Shown piece by piece: positions 11,201-20,113 of a DNA stretch of 64,000 nucleotides. The notes under the pieces are model-generated. The model was not told the DNA's origin. It saw only the letters and a program-made list of their open reading frames with translations, and searched no databases. Origin of the DNA: Lyophyllum atratum (lineage: Eukaryota > Basidiomycota > Agaricomycetes > Agaricales > Lyophyllaceae); NCBI GenBank assembly GCA_014905825.1, contig JACGCN010000009.1, forward strand, positions 1,054,001 through 1,118,000, read 5' to 3'. Position 1 is the first letter of the stretch, and the number at the start of each line of letters is the position of its first letter. A program made the translations under genes and the position numbers.

Positions 11201-11581
11201 GGCCAACCGATCATACATTGGCGTGCCCTGGAGGTCGCGTACCTCAATCGACTGGACCTGCTGCAAGCTGGAACCCAGAGCGAAATCGGAGGCGTCGGTG
11301 TAAAGGCGGTAAGGATGCCCCCGCTCCGGGTGCCCGAGCACGGGAGCGCTGACCAGCGCATCCTTGATCTGTAGGAAAGCAATTTCGTGCTCTGCCCCCC
11401 AAGTCCAACGCACACCCTTCCGTAGCAACGCGAACAGAGGAGCAGCGAGGAAGGAATAGAAAGGGATATAAGAGGAAAAGTAGACCACCATCCCCAAAAA
11501 TTTCTGGAGGTCATTCATGGATCGGGGCCTGACGAGGTCGACGACCGCACTAACTTTCTCGCAGTGGGTAGACAATCCCAA
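8222..11581 (-). CDS. pol: Gypsy element 1 pol, C-terminal part: RT end, RNase H, duplicated integrase, chromodomain
   Basis: This frame continues reverse transcriptase after the MITE (GLSTHCEKVSAVVDLV). It then has RNase H (LITDHAALQWARVYENANRR), an HHCC zinc-binding region (HESPFESAHAG ... CDVCQKIK) and the integrase core (SLDLITGLPP, IIADRDKRW, PQMDGQTEVLNATIEQ, giving the D-D-E residues). A 214-residue stretch from TMAKDVQDYTK to TPQTDPVG is then repeated exactly, so the protein carries two integrase cores in tandem. Only the first has the histidine half of the zinc site. The C-terminus is a chromodomain (MYLVRWKGYDPSEDSWVSE), which in chromoviruses directs integration to chromatin marks. 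The TTG at 11579 is not a real start; the frame joins gag-pol once the MITE and one AAA copy are removed. Confidence 0.9.
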   Translation of the reverse strand: MGLSTHCEKVSAVVDLVRPRSMNDLQKFLGMVVYFSSYIPFYSFLAAPLFALLRKGVRWTWGAEHEIAFLQIKDALVSAPVLGHPERGHPYRLYTDASDFALGSSLQQVQSIEVRDLQGTPMYDRLAKAWTAGVDVPSLVPTLTKDVDEGLSERTKWGPTLDDTVVRVERVICYWSRTLSQSERNYSATEREALGAKEALVKFQPFIEGEVVILITDHAALQWARVYENANRRLAAWGAVYAAYPGLKIVHRPGRVHSNVDPLSRLPRIPQHSSPLRDDLPAIIPDQATQDKAQSLEDAGTNAPAKKAVFTVWWWEDVVEKESHRVRTRKDAAEEVAPAKSAPSESESHTEATLEESASVEDDLPFPAKDHWTYPSGVTPSEEPPEDDWSRKSHLLISMNADMITKFATAYPKDPYFKKRYPDDIPNPETVLTPSRFQKGNNGLLYFVDADWNTRLCVPKDQVNYVLRWIHESPFESAHAGPRRFLARLKDLFFWPTMAKDVQDYTKSCDVCQKIKVDHLRKMGGLRPAHVPARPFATVSLDLITGLPPSGDLKYTAVLVIVDKLTRYALFIPTFEELSQEGFAKIFVERVANVYGLPERIIADRDKRWSTAFWRSVVESYGSVMALSSAHHPQMDGQTEVLNATIEQMLRAYVAKDRASWAQWLSALAHAYNSSVHSSTSYSPDFLLMGYKPQTTAGVVTPQTDPVGRPTMAKDVQDYTKSCDVCQKIKVDHLRKMGGLRPAHVPARPFATVSLDLITGLPPSGDLKYTAVLVIVDKLTRYALFIPTFEELSQEGFAKIFVERVANVYGLPERIIADRDKRWSTAFWRSVVESYGSVMALSSAHHPQMDGQTEVLNATIEQMLRAYVAKDRASWAQWLSALAHAYNSSVHSSTSYSPDFLLMGYKPQTTAGVVTPQTDPVGRPFIASQKGEDFITELDMHRKAARDAVVLAQERQAKAYNKGRRPVVEFKPGEWALVNPHTLELVDVKGTGRKLVQRTIGPFEVLEKINPVVYRLRLPDNYPMHPVFNLQHLRRYTPSDPKFGERTQLPPTREFLASEELEVEAILGHKLSGRKSGDRRMYLVRWKGYDPSEDSWVSEYDIRNAPALKREYRAMAGLT
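8811..10094 (-). repeat. Perfect 642 bp in-frame tandem duplication of the integrase core
   Basis: Copies lie at 8811-9452 and 9453-10094. They are identical in translation and appear identical in DNA. The unit starts GGACGTCCAACCGG on the plus strand, and both junctions share AGG. The length is a multiple of three, so the pol frame stays open. It could be a real recent duplication or an assembly error. Confidence 0.9.
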
Positions 11582-11582
11582 A

Positions 11583-12366
11583 CACAGGGTGCAAGCGACA
11601 ATATTTTCATAAAAGGTACCTTGAACAAATAGTGAAGGAAGACCTTATATACTGAGATTATGCAAGGGCATCATATTGTAAATCAAATATTTAGTTCTAG
11701 TTAAGAAAATATAGTGAGCAAAATTGTGATCTTATGATAGAACATATTCTGGATAAATTTATCATATCTTCAGAAAAAGAGCAGGCATTATATGATGAAC
11801 ATAAGGTATATCCTTTCAAGATAATTTCATAGAAGACATGGTGAAAATATACTTCATATTTGTAGCATATAACCCCTAATAAAATTCAAAATATCTTCAC
11901 ACTATCTTCACAATATGATTAGTGAAGATTTTAAAATACCTTCACCATACCTCAGGATCAAACAGCAACATGGTGAAGATATTCTAAATATCTCACTATG
12001 TTGCAGATATATTTAAGATTTTTCTGCTGATCATATTGTAAAAATAGTATGATCATATTTTGAATTTCTTTAGGGGACATATGCTGCAAATATGAAGTAT
12101 ATTTGCACTTTGTCCTTCACACAATTATCTTGGAAGAATATAGCTTATATTCATCATATAATGCTTGCTCTTTTACTGAAAATACAGTGAATTTATTCAG
12201 AACACGTTCTCTGATAATATAATAACTTTGCTCACTATATTTTCTTGTATGAAATTCAATATTTGATTCACAATATGATACCTCTACATAATCTGAACAT
12301 ATAAGGTATTCCTTTACTATTTGTTCAAGATACCTTTCATGAAAATATTGTCCTTCGCACCCTGTG
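11583..12366. mobile_element. Palindromic MITE, 784 bp, inserted in gypsy RT (family M1, copy 1)
   Basis: The ends are CACAGGGTG and CACCCTGTG, and both arms are imperfect inverted repeats for well over 100 bp (ACAATATTTTCATAAAAGG near the left end matches the complement of the right end). The insertion is flanked by a 3-bp duplication AAA (11580-11582 and 12367-12369). Removing the element and one AAA restores the conserved V-S-R-L-G-L reading of reverse transcriptase, which confirms the boundaries. It is AT-rich and non-coding. The CAC- terminus with a 3-bp target duplication suggests the CMC (CACTA/Chapaev-like) superfamily, but this is inference. Confidence 0.9.
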
Positions 12367-15300
12367 AAACGCGAAACCTTCTGCCCCAACAGCAGAATCA
12401 AGGAGTAGCCCACGAAGCATTTGGGAGGGGAGAGAGTTATCCCAGCGGCCGCTATGGCGCTCAGGACCTTGTCCAAGTGAACTAGGTGCTCGTCCCAGGA
12501 TTTAGAGAACACAACTATGTCGTCTATGTAGACTAGCGTAAAGAGCCAAAGAAACGGGGCGAGGACCCCCTGCATTATGCGCTGGAATATGGACGGCCCA
12601 TTCCGCAGTCCAAAGGGCATCCGGCGGAATTGGTAAAGTCCCAGGTGACAGCGGAAGGCGGTCTTGGGTTTGGCTTCCTCAGCCATGTCGAGTTGGGTAA
12701 AACCCGCAAGCGCATCGAAAGTGGAGAGTACTTGAGCGCCCGAGAGGGCTTGGATAATCTCCGTCTGCCGCGGGATGGGAAACTCATCAGGGGTAGTTTT
12801 GGCGTTGAGCTTCCGGTAGTCCACTACTAGACGAGGTTTGCCGTTACGATAAACCACTACCACGGGGAAGCCCCAGGGGCTTTTGGAAGCCTCGATAACT
12901 CCGGCTTCGAACCAGGCGTTGACCTGTTTCTCGATGACCTCGTGCTTAGCCGGGGACGCGCCGTACATAGGTACAGAGATGGGCTGGGTGCCGGGCTGCA
13001 GGGGCACTTCGACTTTGGCGTCTACCTGGCCCAGGCGACCGTCAGTACCGAAGGCCGCTCTATTCTTGCGCAGGACGGAAGCTAATCGGGGTTTAACGTC
13101 TTCCGGAATGTCCGGCCCCAGGTTGACGAGATCGGCAACGTCCCCCGTGAGATCTTCATCCGGCAGCGCGGTGGTCTTTGGTCCCCAGTTGTCGTCAGCC
13201 GCTTCTTCAGCGGGCGGAGGCATCGAGTCTTGGCTCCCAGCGTTAGCCAAATCCTGGGCGCGCAAGCTACCTTCCACCGCGACCTTCAACGCCTCGGCAG
13301 AGGCGGAATACCTAGTCCATTCCTCGTCATTCTTCGGTTTATCCGCGTAGGAAGCAGGATCGTGTAGGTAGCCCACGATATCCCCTTTGCGGACGTACCA
13401 CGGCACCTTGGAAGGATTAGCGATCGGCAGGAAAGGAGCGTCGGAGTGGATCCATGTAGTAGGAGCGGCCATGATCGTAACATCAGGATTGCCAATGATG
13501 ACCTTCTCGACTATCCACTCTTGCTGCTCTCCAAACGGAGCCTCGACAGGCACATTATGAACTGACTCCGCTGCGATGAGCACGTCCTCAGCCGCCACCA
13601 CGGGGGGGTCCGAGTGCCCAAAGTTCTTGGCACGTACCCGACCCCGCCTGACGGCTTTTGATCGAATAAAGGACTGTACCGGAAAGGCCTTTCGGATCTC
13701 AAAACCAAGGTCTACGGTCTGAGCTGTGGAAGCGGGGATGACGATGTCCGAACTTCCTACTAGAACCTCACAATGTCCGGTTACGTGTCTAACCAAGCCC
13801 AACTCGTAGGAGGTCTGGAAGTCCTCCCCAAGGAGAAGAGGGACCTTCATATCCCGGACGACATAGGCTTCCAGATCAAAAGAGACGAATCGACCGTCCG
13901 CAGCTTCAGCAAATATCTTAGTCTTGACATAGCCAAGGACTCGAGCATGCCCTGTCAGATGGTAAAGCTTGATACGCATACCCTCTTTAGGGGCAGGCAT
14001 TCCGGGGAGTGACTGCCAATACTCCTCAGACATGAGAGTAATGTCAGCGCCAGAATCTAGCCGGCCTTCCACAGGCGCTTGATCCGTCGTCCCGACGTGT
14101 ACCTTCATATGCAGCGCCTTAGCACCGAGTGATCCAAATCCATCCGGGAGAGAGCGCGCCTTTCGGGCGTCTACGATCTCTACGTAAGGAGGAGGTGGAG
14201 GGAGTGTTCCGTCCTCACTCGGATCCGTCGGTAACTCCTCATCGACCGTCTTGGGCGACGAGTTTTTCTTGCGTTCAGCGAACATCACGCGCCTTCGGTA
14301 GTTCCTATTGTACCCGTAGTACGCGCTGGGGAAAGCATCCGCTAAATACACATAGGCAGCCTTGTCTTCAGTCATCTCAGGGAGCTTCTCAGAAGGGGGC
14401 TGGTCACAGCAGTCGTAAGCGGAAGAAGGGCGGTTGGATTCCACGGTCATAGCTACATAAGCTCTATCCTGTTGTGCTATCTCCTCAGGGTCTAACTCTA
14501 CCGAGATGATATTGGCTGAACGAAGAGAGTCCCATTTACCGTAATGAGGGCAGTCCCGAGCGAAATGACGTTTGCTGGTACAGATGTAACACTCTCCGTT
14601 AGGGGCGCGAGCGCTGGCGACGCTGTCATCTTTGGAGAAGGCATAACCATTGACGGTTTTGCCCTGAGGCCAAGGTTTCTTCTCGGGTCCCGGTTTGGAA
14701 TTGCCGGGGCGGCGAACGCGAACGATATTAGCTTCCTTATCGGCGTCCTCGGCAGCCTCAGAATCGACGTCCAAGTCCTCGACTGGGGAAGATACTTCCT
14801 CTGTATCAGCCGCGTTAGCGTTGCGGTCGTTCGTTCGCTCGCGGCGCCCCCCATTCCTGAAGAAGGGTTGAGGGTTCCTGAGTCGTTCCGCCATGTTCCA
14901 GGCGCCGACGAGGCTATCACCCATGCGGTTGGCGGTAGCCATGAGAGTGAATAGAGACGGGCAACTGATTTCGTTAAGAATGTTATCCCATTCAGTGGGC
15001 TTGGTCCGCAGAATACGCGAGACTGCGATAGGACCGTCGGCGTCCTCGGGGTAGAGGAAGGAATGGTAACGGATCCTCCGCTGGACGAAGTCGAGAGGGT
15101 ATTCACGCTCGTGACCCTTCTGTCTGAACTTCATCTCCTCGAATTCGAACGTACGCTCCTTCAGCCAGTTTTCGTCGAGGAATTGAGCGCGAATCCCGAG
15201 CAACATGACGTTCCAGTCCTGAGCGAAGTAAGCGCGGTTATCCTCGGGCAAGGTGTCCCACCAGGCCAGCGCTCGGTTCGTCCGCTTGGAGGGAGCCAGC

Positions 15301-17561
15301 TGAGCTAGGCCTTCGTGCATGAGAGTGCTTAGTCCTGCGAGCTTGGCCATAGAGCTAAGGTAGTCCAAAGCGGTAGATCCCATGCCATCCCAAGAAGGCA
15401 GCACTGAGGCGTTCAGCTTGTGATTGAGCTGCCATTCGTCAGGGCGTCGAGCATTGGCAGTAGGGTCTGGAACCCTGCCGCCGCCGCTACCAGGTGGTCC
15501 TCCACCACCGCCTCCTCCCGGAGGTCCGCCTCCCCCTGGGGGTCCGCCTCCACTCGGTGGTCCTCTGCCGCCTCCGCCGCCAGGTGAGCCGCCCGGAGAG
15601 TCGTCACCGTCAGGCGCGCCTCCACCCGGGCCTCCTCTAAATCCATGACCTTCCATCCTGTCTCCACGAGGGGGGAGTCCAGGAGGTCCCTTGCGGTGGT
15701 CGGGGGGTCCACGTTCGCGCCCCCCAGGATGGCCATTTCCTTCAGGACCCTTGTTGGCGAGGTCGCTGGAGTTCACGGCAAAGGACGCAGGCAGTTGACG
15801 CAACGTACCCAGCGAAGCGGGAGGTCGTATCCCTATTGGCCCCCCATTTCGGGAATCGGGAGCGGCGATGGACGATCCTTGGCGCTGGAAATTAGCAAGA
15901 TGTCCCACCCCAGGGAGGGTGGAGATCGCGTGATTACCAGCGACACTGGAGATCGACTCTGGGAGTTGGAAGCGGAGATTACGATTCGCTAGGGCAGCAG
16001 ATATGGACGTTGCAGCCTCAGGATCCATTCGGACGGCGCCACGGTCCAGCATGTCTGGACTAGTCGCTCGTCCTCGGGAACGGTAGTAAGTAGCTTCATC
16101 GTAGAAAGGCTCTCCGGCTAGGAGTTCCCGTTGAGCGGAGGCAAGCTCATGCTCGGGTCCCAGGTAGTAATCTGGCCTCGAGATCATTTTGCGCAGTTCC
16201 GTCCGAGGCGTACCCATGCCTAAGGCGGATCGAACCGAGGAGAGAGTAGAATCGTGAGATATAACGGACTCGATGTCATCGGGGTGGTTGAAGATACGGT
16301 TGAAGCTGCTGAAGAAGTTCTTGATGTGGATTACCGCTACAGCAGCGCGACGTTGCAAGACCGAGATGGTGAGTAGGATGTCGGTGCGGTGTCGATTCCA
16401 ACCTAACGATCGGATGAACTTAAACCCCGGGTCGATCCTGAATCTGTTACGCGGTCCTTGATTGAGGAATGTAGCGAAGTTGTCGAGCACCTGATGCAAC
16501 GCTAGGAAGATCTGCGCAAACTCTTCAAGCTGATCTTTGCCCACGGAGTACATGACGGTCGAACCGTATGAGTAACGTTCTAAGTCGGCAGAGAGCAGTT
16601 TGACCTTCTGGAAGCCGGCCACGGCGTCCTCGAGGGTGACCCATTGGCATAGTTTATGAGCCGAGGTCCATCGAATAATAATTTCGCGGACTAAGTCGGA
16701 TTCGTCCTTGTTACGCCCGGGAAGCAACCCGTCCACGCCTCCATAGAGAGTAATAGGGTCGTAGTCCTCCTTGGGATCGTAGACGGCGTGATAACGGTAG
16801 TTAGAGCAACTAATTGTTTCGTCACGAAGTTCGACGTCCTCGAGATGAGGAATCCCAGCGAAAATTCGAGGATGTGAATCCAGTTGACGAGGAGCGTCCT
16901 GCCTTTCCGTAGCCTCCGAGTCCGAGGCAGCCGGAGGCGGGGTAGGTTCCGCTAGAAAGCTGAGAGAAGGTTCGAGAGACGGTGAACGCTCGCCGACAGT
17001 GTTATAGTCTGAAGCTGTCGAGAGGTCTCCTTGGCGGGCTGGAGGGTTCGTAGAATTCGCCCCGGCGGTCGCTCCCTGTTCGGGGCGCCCAGCAGCGGGA
17101 GTGAATGAAGGGTTCGCAGAATTCGCCCCGGCGGTCGCTCCCTGTTCAGGGCGCCCAGCAGCGGGAACGAATGAAGGGTTCGCAGAATTCGCCCCGGCAG
17201 TCGCTCCCTGTTCAGGGCGCCCAGCAGCGGGAACGAATTCGCTTTCCAGCTCAAGGAGGGGGCCGGTGAGAGGCAATGTCGGTCCCACCGGGGATCCTCC
17301 TTCGTCAGGTAGGACTTCGATAGTAGGCGATCGGCTAGAGGGCATAGCGTTCCCGGTCCGCTCCTGGCTAGGCTCAGCAGCAGGGATGGAGGCTGGAGGA
17401 GCAGTCGTCTTGGCGCCCTCGGTGGCAGGAACCGTGGAGTTCCCAGCCGCGGAGGTCAGCCTGGACGAGGTCCGCCTTGGAGCGGGATCGGGCTTGTGGT
17501 ACTTGGACGAAGGATTGCCGGCGTTGGCAGCGCGCGCAGCGGGCGCGCGATATTTAGACAT
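12117..17561 (-). CDS. gag-pol: Gypsy element 1 gag-pol, N-terminal part: gag, zinc knuckle, protease, RT
   Basis: The frame opens with MSKYRAPAARAANAGNPSSK at 17561, 310 bp inside the 5' LTR. Residues about 107-174 are three near-perfect 22-residue repeats. About 650-695 is a Gly/Pro-rich linker, followed by a retrotransposon gag core (ALAWWDTLPEDNRAYFAQDW). A CCHC knuckle lies near 985-1000 (CYICTSKRHFARDC), the retropepsin at about 1167 (LDSGADITL) and reverse transcriptase to about 1700 with VYIDDIVVFS. Gag and pol are in one frame with no frameshift. The last 83 residues (from 12366 down) are translated from the inserted MITE and are not part of the normal protein. Pol continues at 11581. 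Confidence 0.92.
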   Translation of the reverse strand: MSKYRAPAARAANAGNPSSKYHKPDPAPRRTSSRLTSAAGNSTVPATEGAKTTAPPASIPAAEPSQERTGNAMPSSRSPTIEVLPDEGGSPVGPTLPLTGPLLELESEFVPAAGRPEQGATAGANSANPSFVPAAGRPEQGATAGANSANPSFTPAAGRPEQGATAGANSTNPPARQGDLSTASDYNTVGERSPSLEPSLSFLAEPTPPPAASDSEATERQDAPRQLDSHPRIFAGIPHLEDVELRDETISCSNYRYHAVYDPKEDYDPITLYGGVDGLLPGRNKDESDLVREIIIRWTSAHKLCQWVTLEDAVAGFQKVKLLSADLERYSYGSTVMYSVGKDQLEEFAQIFLALHQVLDNFATFLNQGPRNRFRIDPGFKFIRSLGWNRHRTDILLTISVLQRRAAVAVIHIKNFFSSFNRIFNHPDDIESVISHDSTLSSVRSALGMGTPRTELRKMISRPDYYLGPEHELASAQRELLAGEPFYDEATYYRSRGRATSPDMLDRGAVRMDPEAATSISAALANRNLRFQLPESISSVAGNHAISTLPGVGHLANFQRQGSSIAAPDSRNGGPIGIRPPASLGTLRQLPASFAVNSSDLANKGPEGNGHPGGRERGPPDHRKGPPGLPPRGDRMEGHGFRGGPGGGAPDGDDSPGGSPGGGGGRGPPSGGGPPGGGGPPGGGGGGGPPGSGGGRVPDPTANARRPDEWQLNHKLNASVLPSWDGMGSTALDYLSSMAKLAGLSTLMHEGLAQLAPSKRTNRALAWWDTLPEDNRAYFAQDWNVMLLGIRAQFLDENWLKERTFEFEEMKFRQKGHEREYPLDFVQRRIRYHSFLYPEDADGPIAVSRILRTKPTEWDNILNEISCPSLFTLMATANRMGDSLVGAWNMAERLRNPQPFFRNGGRRERTNDRNANAADTEEVSSPVEDLDVDSEAAEDADKEANIVRVRRPGNSKPGPEKKPWPQGKTVNGYAFSKDDSVASARAPNGECYICTSKRHFARDCPHYGKWDSLRSANIISVELDPEEIAQQDRAYVAMTVESNRPSSAYDCCDQPPSEKLPEMTEDKAAYVYLADAFPSAYYGYNRNYRRRVMFAERKKNSSPKTVDEELPTDPSEDGTLPPPPPYVEIVDARKARSLPDGFGSLGAKALHMKVHVGTTDQAPVEGRLDSGADITLMSEEYWQSLPGMPAPKEGMRIKLYHLTGHARVLGYVKTKIFAEAADGRFVSFDLEAYVVRDMKVPLLLGEDFQTSYELGLVRHVTGHCEVLVGSSDIVIPASTAQTVDLGFEIRKAFPVQSFIRSKAVRRGRVRAKNFGHSDPPVVAAEDVLIAAESVHNVPVEAPFGEQQEWIVEKVIIGNPDVTIMAAPTTWIHSDAPFLPIANPSKVPWYVRKGDIVGYLHDPASYADKPKNDEEWTRYSASAEALKVAVEGSLRAQDLANAGSQDSMPPPAEEAADDNWGPKTTALPDEDLTGDVADLVNLGPDIPEDVKPRLASVLRKNRAAFGTDGRLGQVDAKVEVPLQPGTQPISVPMYGASPAKHEVIEKQVNAWFEAGVIEASKSPWGFPVVVVYRNGKPRLVVDYRKLNAKTTPDEFPIPRQTEIIQALSGAQVLSTFDALAGFTQLDMAEEAKPKTAFRCHLGLYQFRRMPFGLRNGPSIFQRIMQGVLAPFLWLFTLVYIDDIVVFSKSWDEHLVHLDKVLSAIAAAGITLSPPKCFVGYSLILLLGQKVSRFTGCEGQYFHERYLEQIVKEYLICSDYVEVSYCESNIEFHTRKYSEQSYYIIRERVLNKFTVFSVKEQALYDEYKLYSSKIIV
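17043..17242 (-). repeat. Three tandem 66 bp repeats in gag
   Basis: Three copies of a 66 bp unit encode a 22-residue peptide built around PAAGRPEQGATAGANS. Copies differ by a few substitutions (V/T, A/T). They lie in the presumably disordered N-terminal part of Gag. Confidence 0.9.
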
Positions 17562-17853
17562 GAGTGGTGAAGCACGGAACGTCTAGAAAAGAAAGGGGCG
17601 GGCAATCCTCGATCCTTTATAGGGCGAACGTTAGGGCCGGAAGAAAGGATAGCGGGAGCGAGGGGAGGGAGTCAGCGGCACCCGGCTGAACGATATCGCT
17701 ATCGGCCGACACGTTCGTGGCAGACTGAAAATTTGAAGGATTTGAGTGGAGTTGATCGACGATCGAGAAAATTGTCGGGAGAATGTAAAAAGAGAATTTG
17801 TCGGTAGAACAGTTTTTTCACGGGCAAGAGACTTCAGAACGCTTGAATGAAGT

Positions 17854-17871
17854 CCGCGGTGCCCCCACCAA
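17854..17871 (-). promoter_or_regulatory. Primer binding site of gypsy element 1
   Basis: Immediately inside the 5' LTR the sense strand reads TTGGTGGGGGCACCGCGG. TGGT matches the complement of a tRNA CCA end with one intervening base. Gypsy element 2 has a similar TTGGTGG at the same place. The priming tRNA was not identified. Confidence 0.6.
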
Positions 17872-18401
17872 TGTGATACGGCCGTTCTGAATAGTAGACT
17901 TCTCGCGAGATGAAGTCTCTCGGGGGATCGACGACAGCGGGAGTCGGATCCGAGCCAAGGGAAGCTCTGCGTCCCTTTCGGGCGCTGAGCAGTCGAGTAC
18001 GGAGAAGGAAGCTCTGCAGCCCTTACGGGCGCTGAGCGATAGAGCGCGTCTTGTAACCCTAGACAAAGGGAAGGGGTCACCCGCCTTCGGGACCTTGTGT
18101 ACCTAGGTGAGGTGAGCTGTCACCCGACTCCGGGGCTCTGTGTACCTGAGCTAGGTGAGCTGTCTCCCATGCTCTGGGTCCAGTGTCCCGGGAAGGGAGC
18201 GCGAGGCTAACGAGTCGAGTCGAGGCGACGAGATGAGAGTCCGAGGTAAGATATATTATGGCGTGTCCCAATGGACACGCGTACACAAAGGTTACAGAAG
18301 GTCTAGGTAAATAGGAGCAAACATCGGCCCGTCCGGTCAGTACGTGCAAAGGTGACTATGACTACACTATAGAGTTAGGAATATGGAATACCGTCGTCAC
18401 A
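17872..18401 (-). repeat. 5' LTR of gypsy element 1
   Basis: 530 bp LTR, TGTGA...TCACA, differing from the 3' LTR at one noticed position. It is followed by the target duplication CCTCT at 18402-18406. It would hold the promoter of the element. Confidence 0.95.
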
Positions 18402-18561
18402 CCTCTATTCAAGTTGAAATATATGACTATAATTCTACCTAGGTATATGCCTTATAGTACAGCACTGGTGCCAACCCATGAATGAGCCCCAGCCCACCTC
18501 TGAAAAGTGGTCGTCCGAAAATTGGTAGCCCCACAGCTGTGCGAGTGTTCAACTCGCACAG

Positions 18562-19087
18562 TAGTGTTCGAAGGTCCGGTTGGGTCCGGTTTTTTGACTT
18601 AAAATTGAACAACTGCGACTGCAACTGGTTGCTAAAGTTTGGAGATTGCTACAACCACAACCACAACCGGTTTCGACCGGTCTGCAACCGGTTGTGCTCA
18701 TGTAGCCTATGTTAGCTGCATTGACTACTTTTTAGCTTCAGAATGAGTCTGGGGTCATCAAAGACGGTCAAGAATTGACCAAGTTATCGTAAGAATGGTG
18801 ACTTGGGTATGGATCTGTTGCTTCAAATATGTGGTAATAGTATTTTGATCATAACTCATCCAATTCTTGACCCATTTTGATCATTTCAGGCTCAAAATGG
18901 CGGGGATAGGGTGCTCTATAAGGTCATATACCCCGCACAGCCACAACCGGTCGCAACCAGTTGCGCAACCACGGTCTTTGTGTTTTCAATTCGCAGCAAC
19001 TGCGACCAGCGGATGCTTTGCGACTGGTTGCAGTCCGGTTGCAGTTGCGGTTTTTTGCAGTTGCTGCAACTGGACCTCGAAACACTA
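18562..19087. mobile_element. Palindromic element rich in CAACCGGTTGC motifs (family M2)
   Basis: A 526 bp segment starts TAGTGTTCGAAGGTCCGGTTG and ends with the complement of TAGTGTTTCGAGGTCCAGTTG, so the ends are imperfect terminal inverted repeats. Both arms are filled with GCAACTGCGACC, CAACCGG and related short words. It is non-coding. The inverted symmetry seems to extend further outward (CTGTGCGA near 18537 and its complement near 19100), so true ends are uncertain. A related end occurs at about 55490. Confidence 0.6.
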
Positions 19088-19221
19088 GTAAACGGCGTCG
19101 CACAGGTGGTCGGCCCCACAACAGTGGTGGTCGTGTCCATAGATGGTAGTGTTTTGAATAGGATCGGAACGTCCTCGCATCTTCACAAAAGTCTATACAG
19201 GGGATAGACCCTGCGTTGGCG

Positions 19222-19418
19222 TGTTCCTTTAATATGGCAAATTTATTGAGAATATGTTCTCTCATAAGATCACAACTTTGCTCACTATATTTTCTTACTG
19301 AAATTACATGCTTAATTTACAATATGATGCCTTTACATAATTTCAGTGTATAAGCCATTCCTTCACTATTTGTTCAAGATACCTTGTATGAAACCATTGT
19401 TGCTTGCGTTTCTGTGTG
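19222..19418. mobile_element. Solo right arm of an M1 palindromic MITE
   Basis: The sequence from about AATTTATTGAGAATATGTTC to TTCTGTG matches the right arm of the 784 bp MITE (CTTTGCTCACTATATTTTCTT, CACTATTTGTTCAAGATACC). The left arm is missing and the end is eroded. Confidence 0.7.
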
Positions 19419-19455
19419 ATATAATTGTGTGCCTCACTTTTCCAGCTTTGACAGA

Positions 19456-19982
19456 CAGAAGGTGCCAAGAACAGTATTTTAATGAAACAAAGCCTGAAGA
19501 TATTGTGAAGGTGCTCTTTGCGCAACACCACTATGATAAGTGAACATATGATGAAGCAAATTTTGTATTTTGTTGAAAATCATAGTGTGAACAAATTTAG
19601 AATTTATTCCCTAAGAAATGTAAAAAAAAACATTCACAATATTTTCACAATATGATCAGTGAACACTTCCATAATATGTTCACAATATAGTGAGGTATTC
19701 CAGACTATGGTGAAGATATGGTGAAGATATGGTGAAAATGTTTTGACTACCTGACCATATGTGAATATATTATGAAATCTTCACTGATTGTATTGTGAAA
19801 ATATTGTGAAGGGTTTACATATCTTTAGAGAATGAATTCTGAATTTGTTCATACTATGATTTTCAATAAAATACAGAATTGGGCCTATCATATGTTCATC
19901 TATCATAGTGTTATCACACAAGAGCACCTTCACAATATTTTCAGGCTTTGTCTCAACAAAATATTGTCCTGGGCACCTTGTG
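19456..19982. mobile_element. Palindromic MITE, 527 bp (diverged M1 relative, copy 3)
   Basis: The left end CAGAAGGTGCC and the right end GGCACCTTGTG are inverted repeats continuing for about 150 bp. The subterminal ACAATATTTT word is shared with the 784 bp MITE. It is flanked by AGA on both sides (19453-19455 and 19983-19985), again a 3-bp target duplication. There is no coding content. Confidence 0.8.
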
Positions 19983-20113
19983 AGATGTGGAACTTTTGTC
20001 ACTATTTGGCCACAAGGTCTTTAGAGTAAATTACACGAGAGCTAAATATACTATTTTTGAAAGCAGTTCTGATGAAAAGAGACGATATTTTAAATTTCTC
20101 TAAAATAGTATAA

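Larger units (their letters stand above)
4164..18401 (-). mobile_element. Full-length chromodomain Ty3/gypsy retrotransposon, 14.2 kb, with extra ORF3
   Basis: The two 530 bp LTRs begin TGTGA and end TCACA. By eye they differ at one position (P/S in a shadow frame near 4300 and 18008). The element is flanked by a perfect 5-bp target duplication CCTCT at 4159-4163 and 18402-18406. It reads on the minus strand: 5' LTR, primer binding site, gag, protease, reverse transcriptase, RNase H, integrase, chromodomain, then a third long ORF and the 3' LTR. Near-identical LTRs imply a recent insertion. Two later changes are visible: a MITE inside reverse transcriptase (11583-12366) and an in-frame 642 bp duplication of the integrase core (8811-10094). 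Without these it would be about 12.8 kb, large for a fungal gypsy element mainly because of ORF3. Confidence 0.95.

Noticed and set aside
18554..19104. 8-bp TCGCACAG repeat around the M2 element as a hAT target duplication
   Set aside because: The word is part of a local inverted repeat (CTGTGCGAG...CTCGCACAG), and the ends would be asymmetric by 10 bp.
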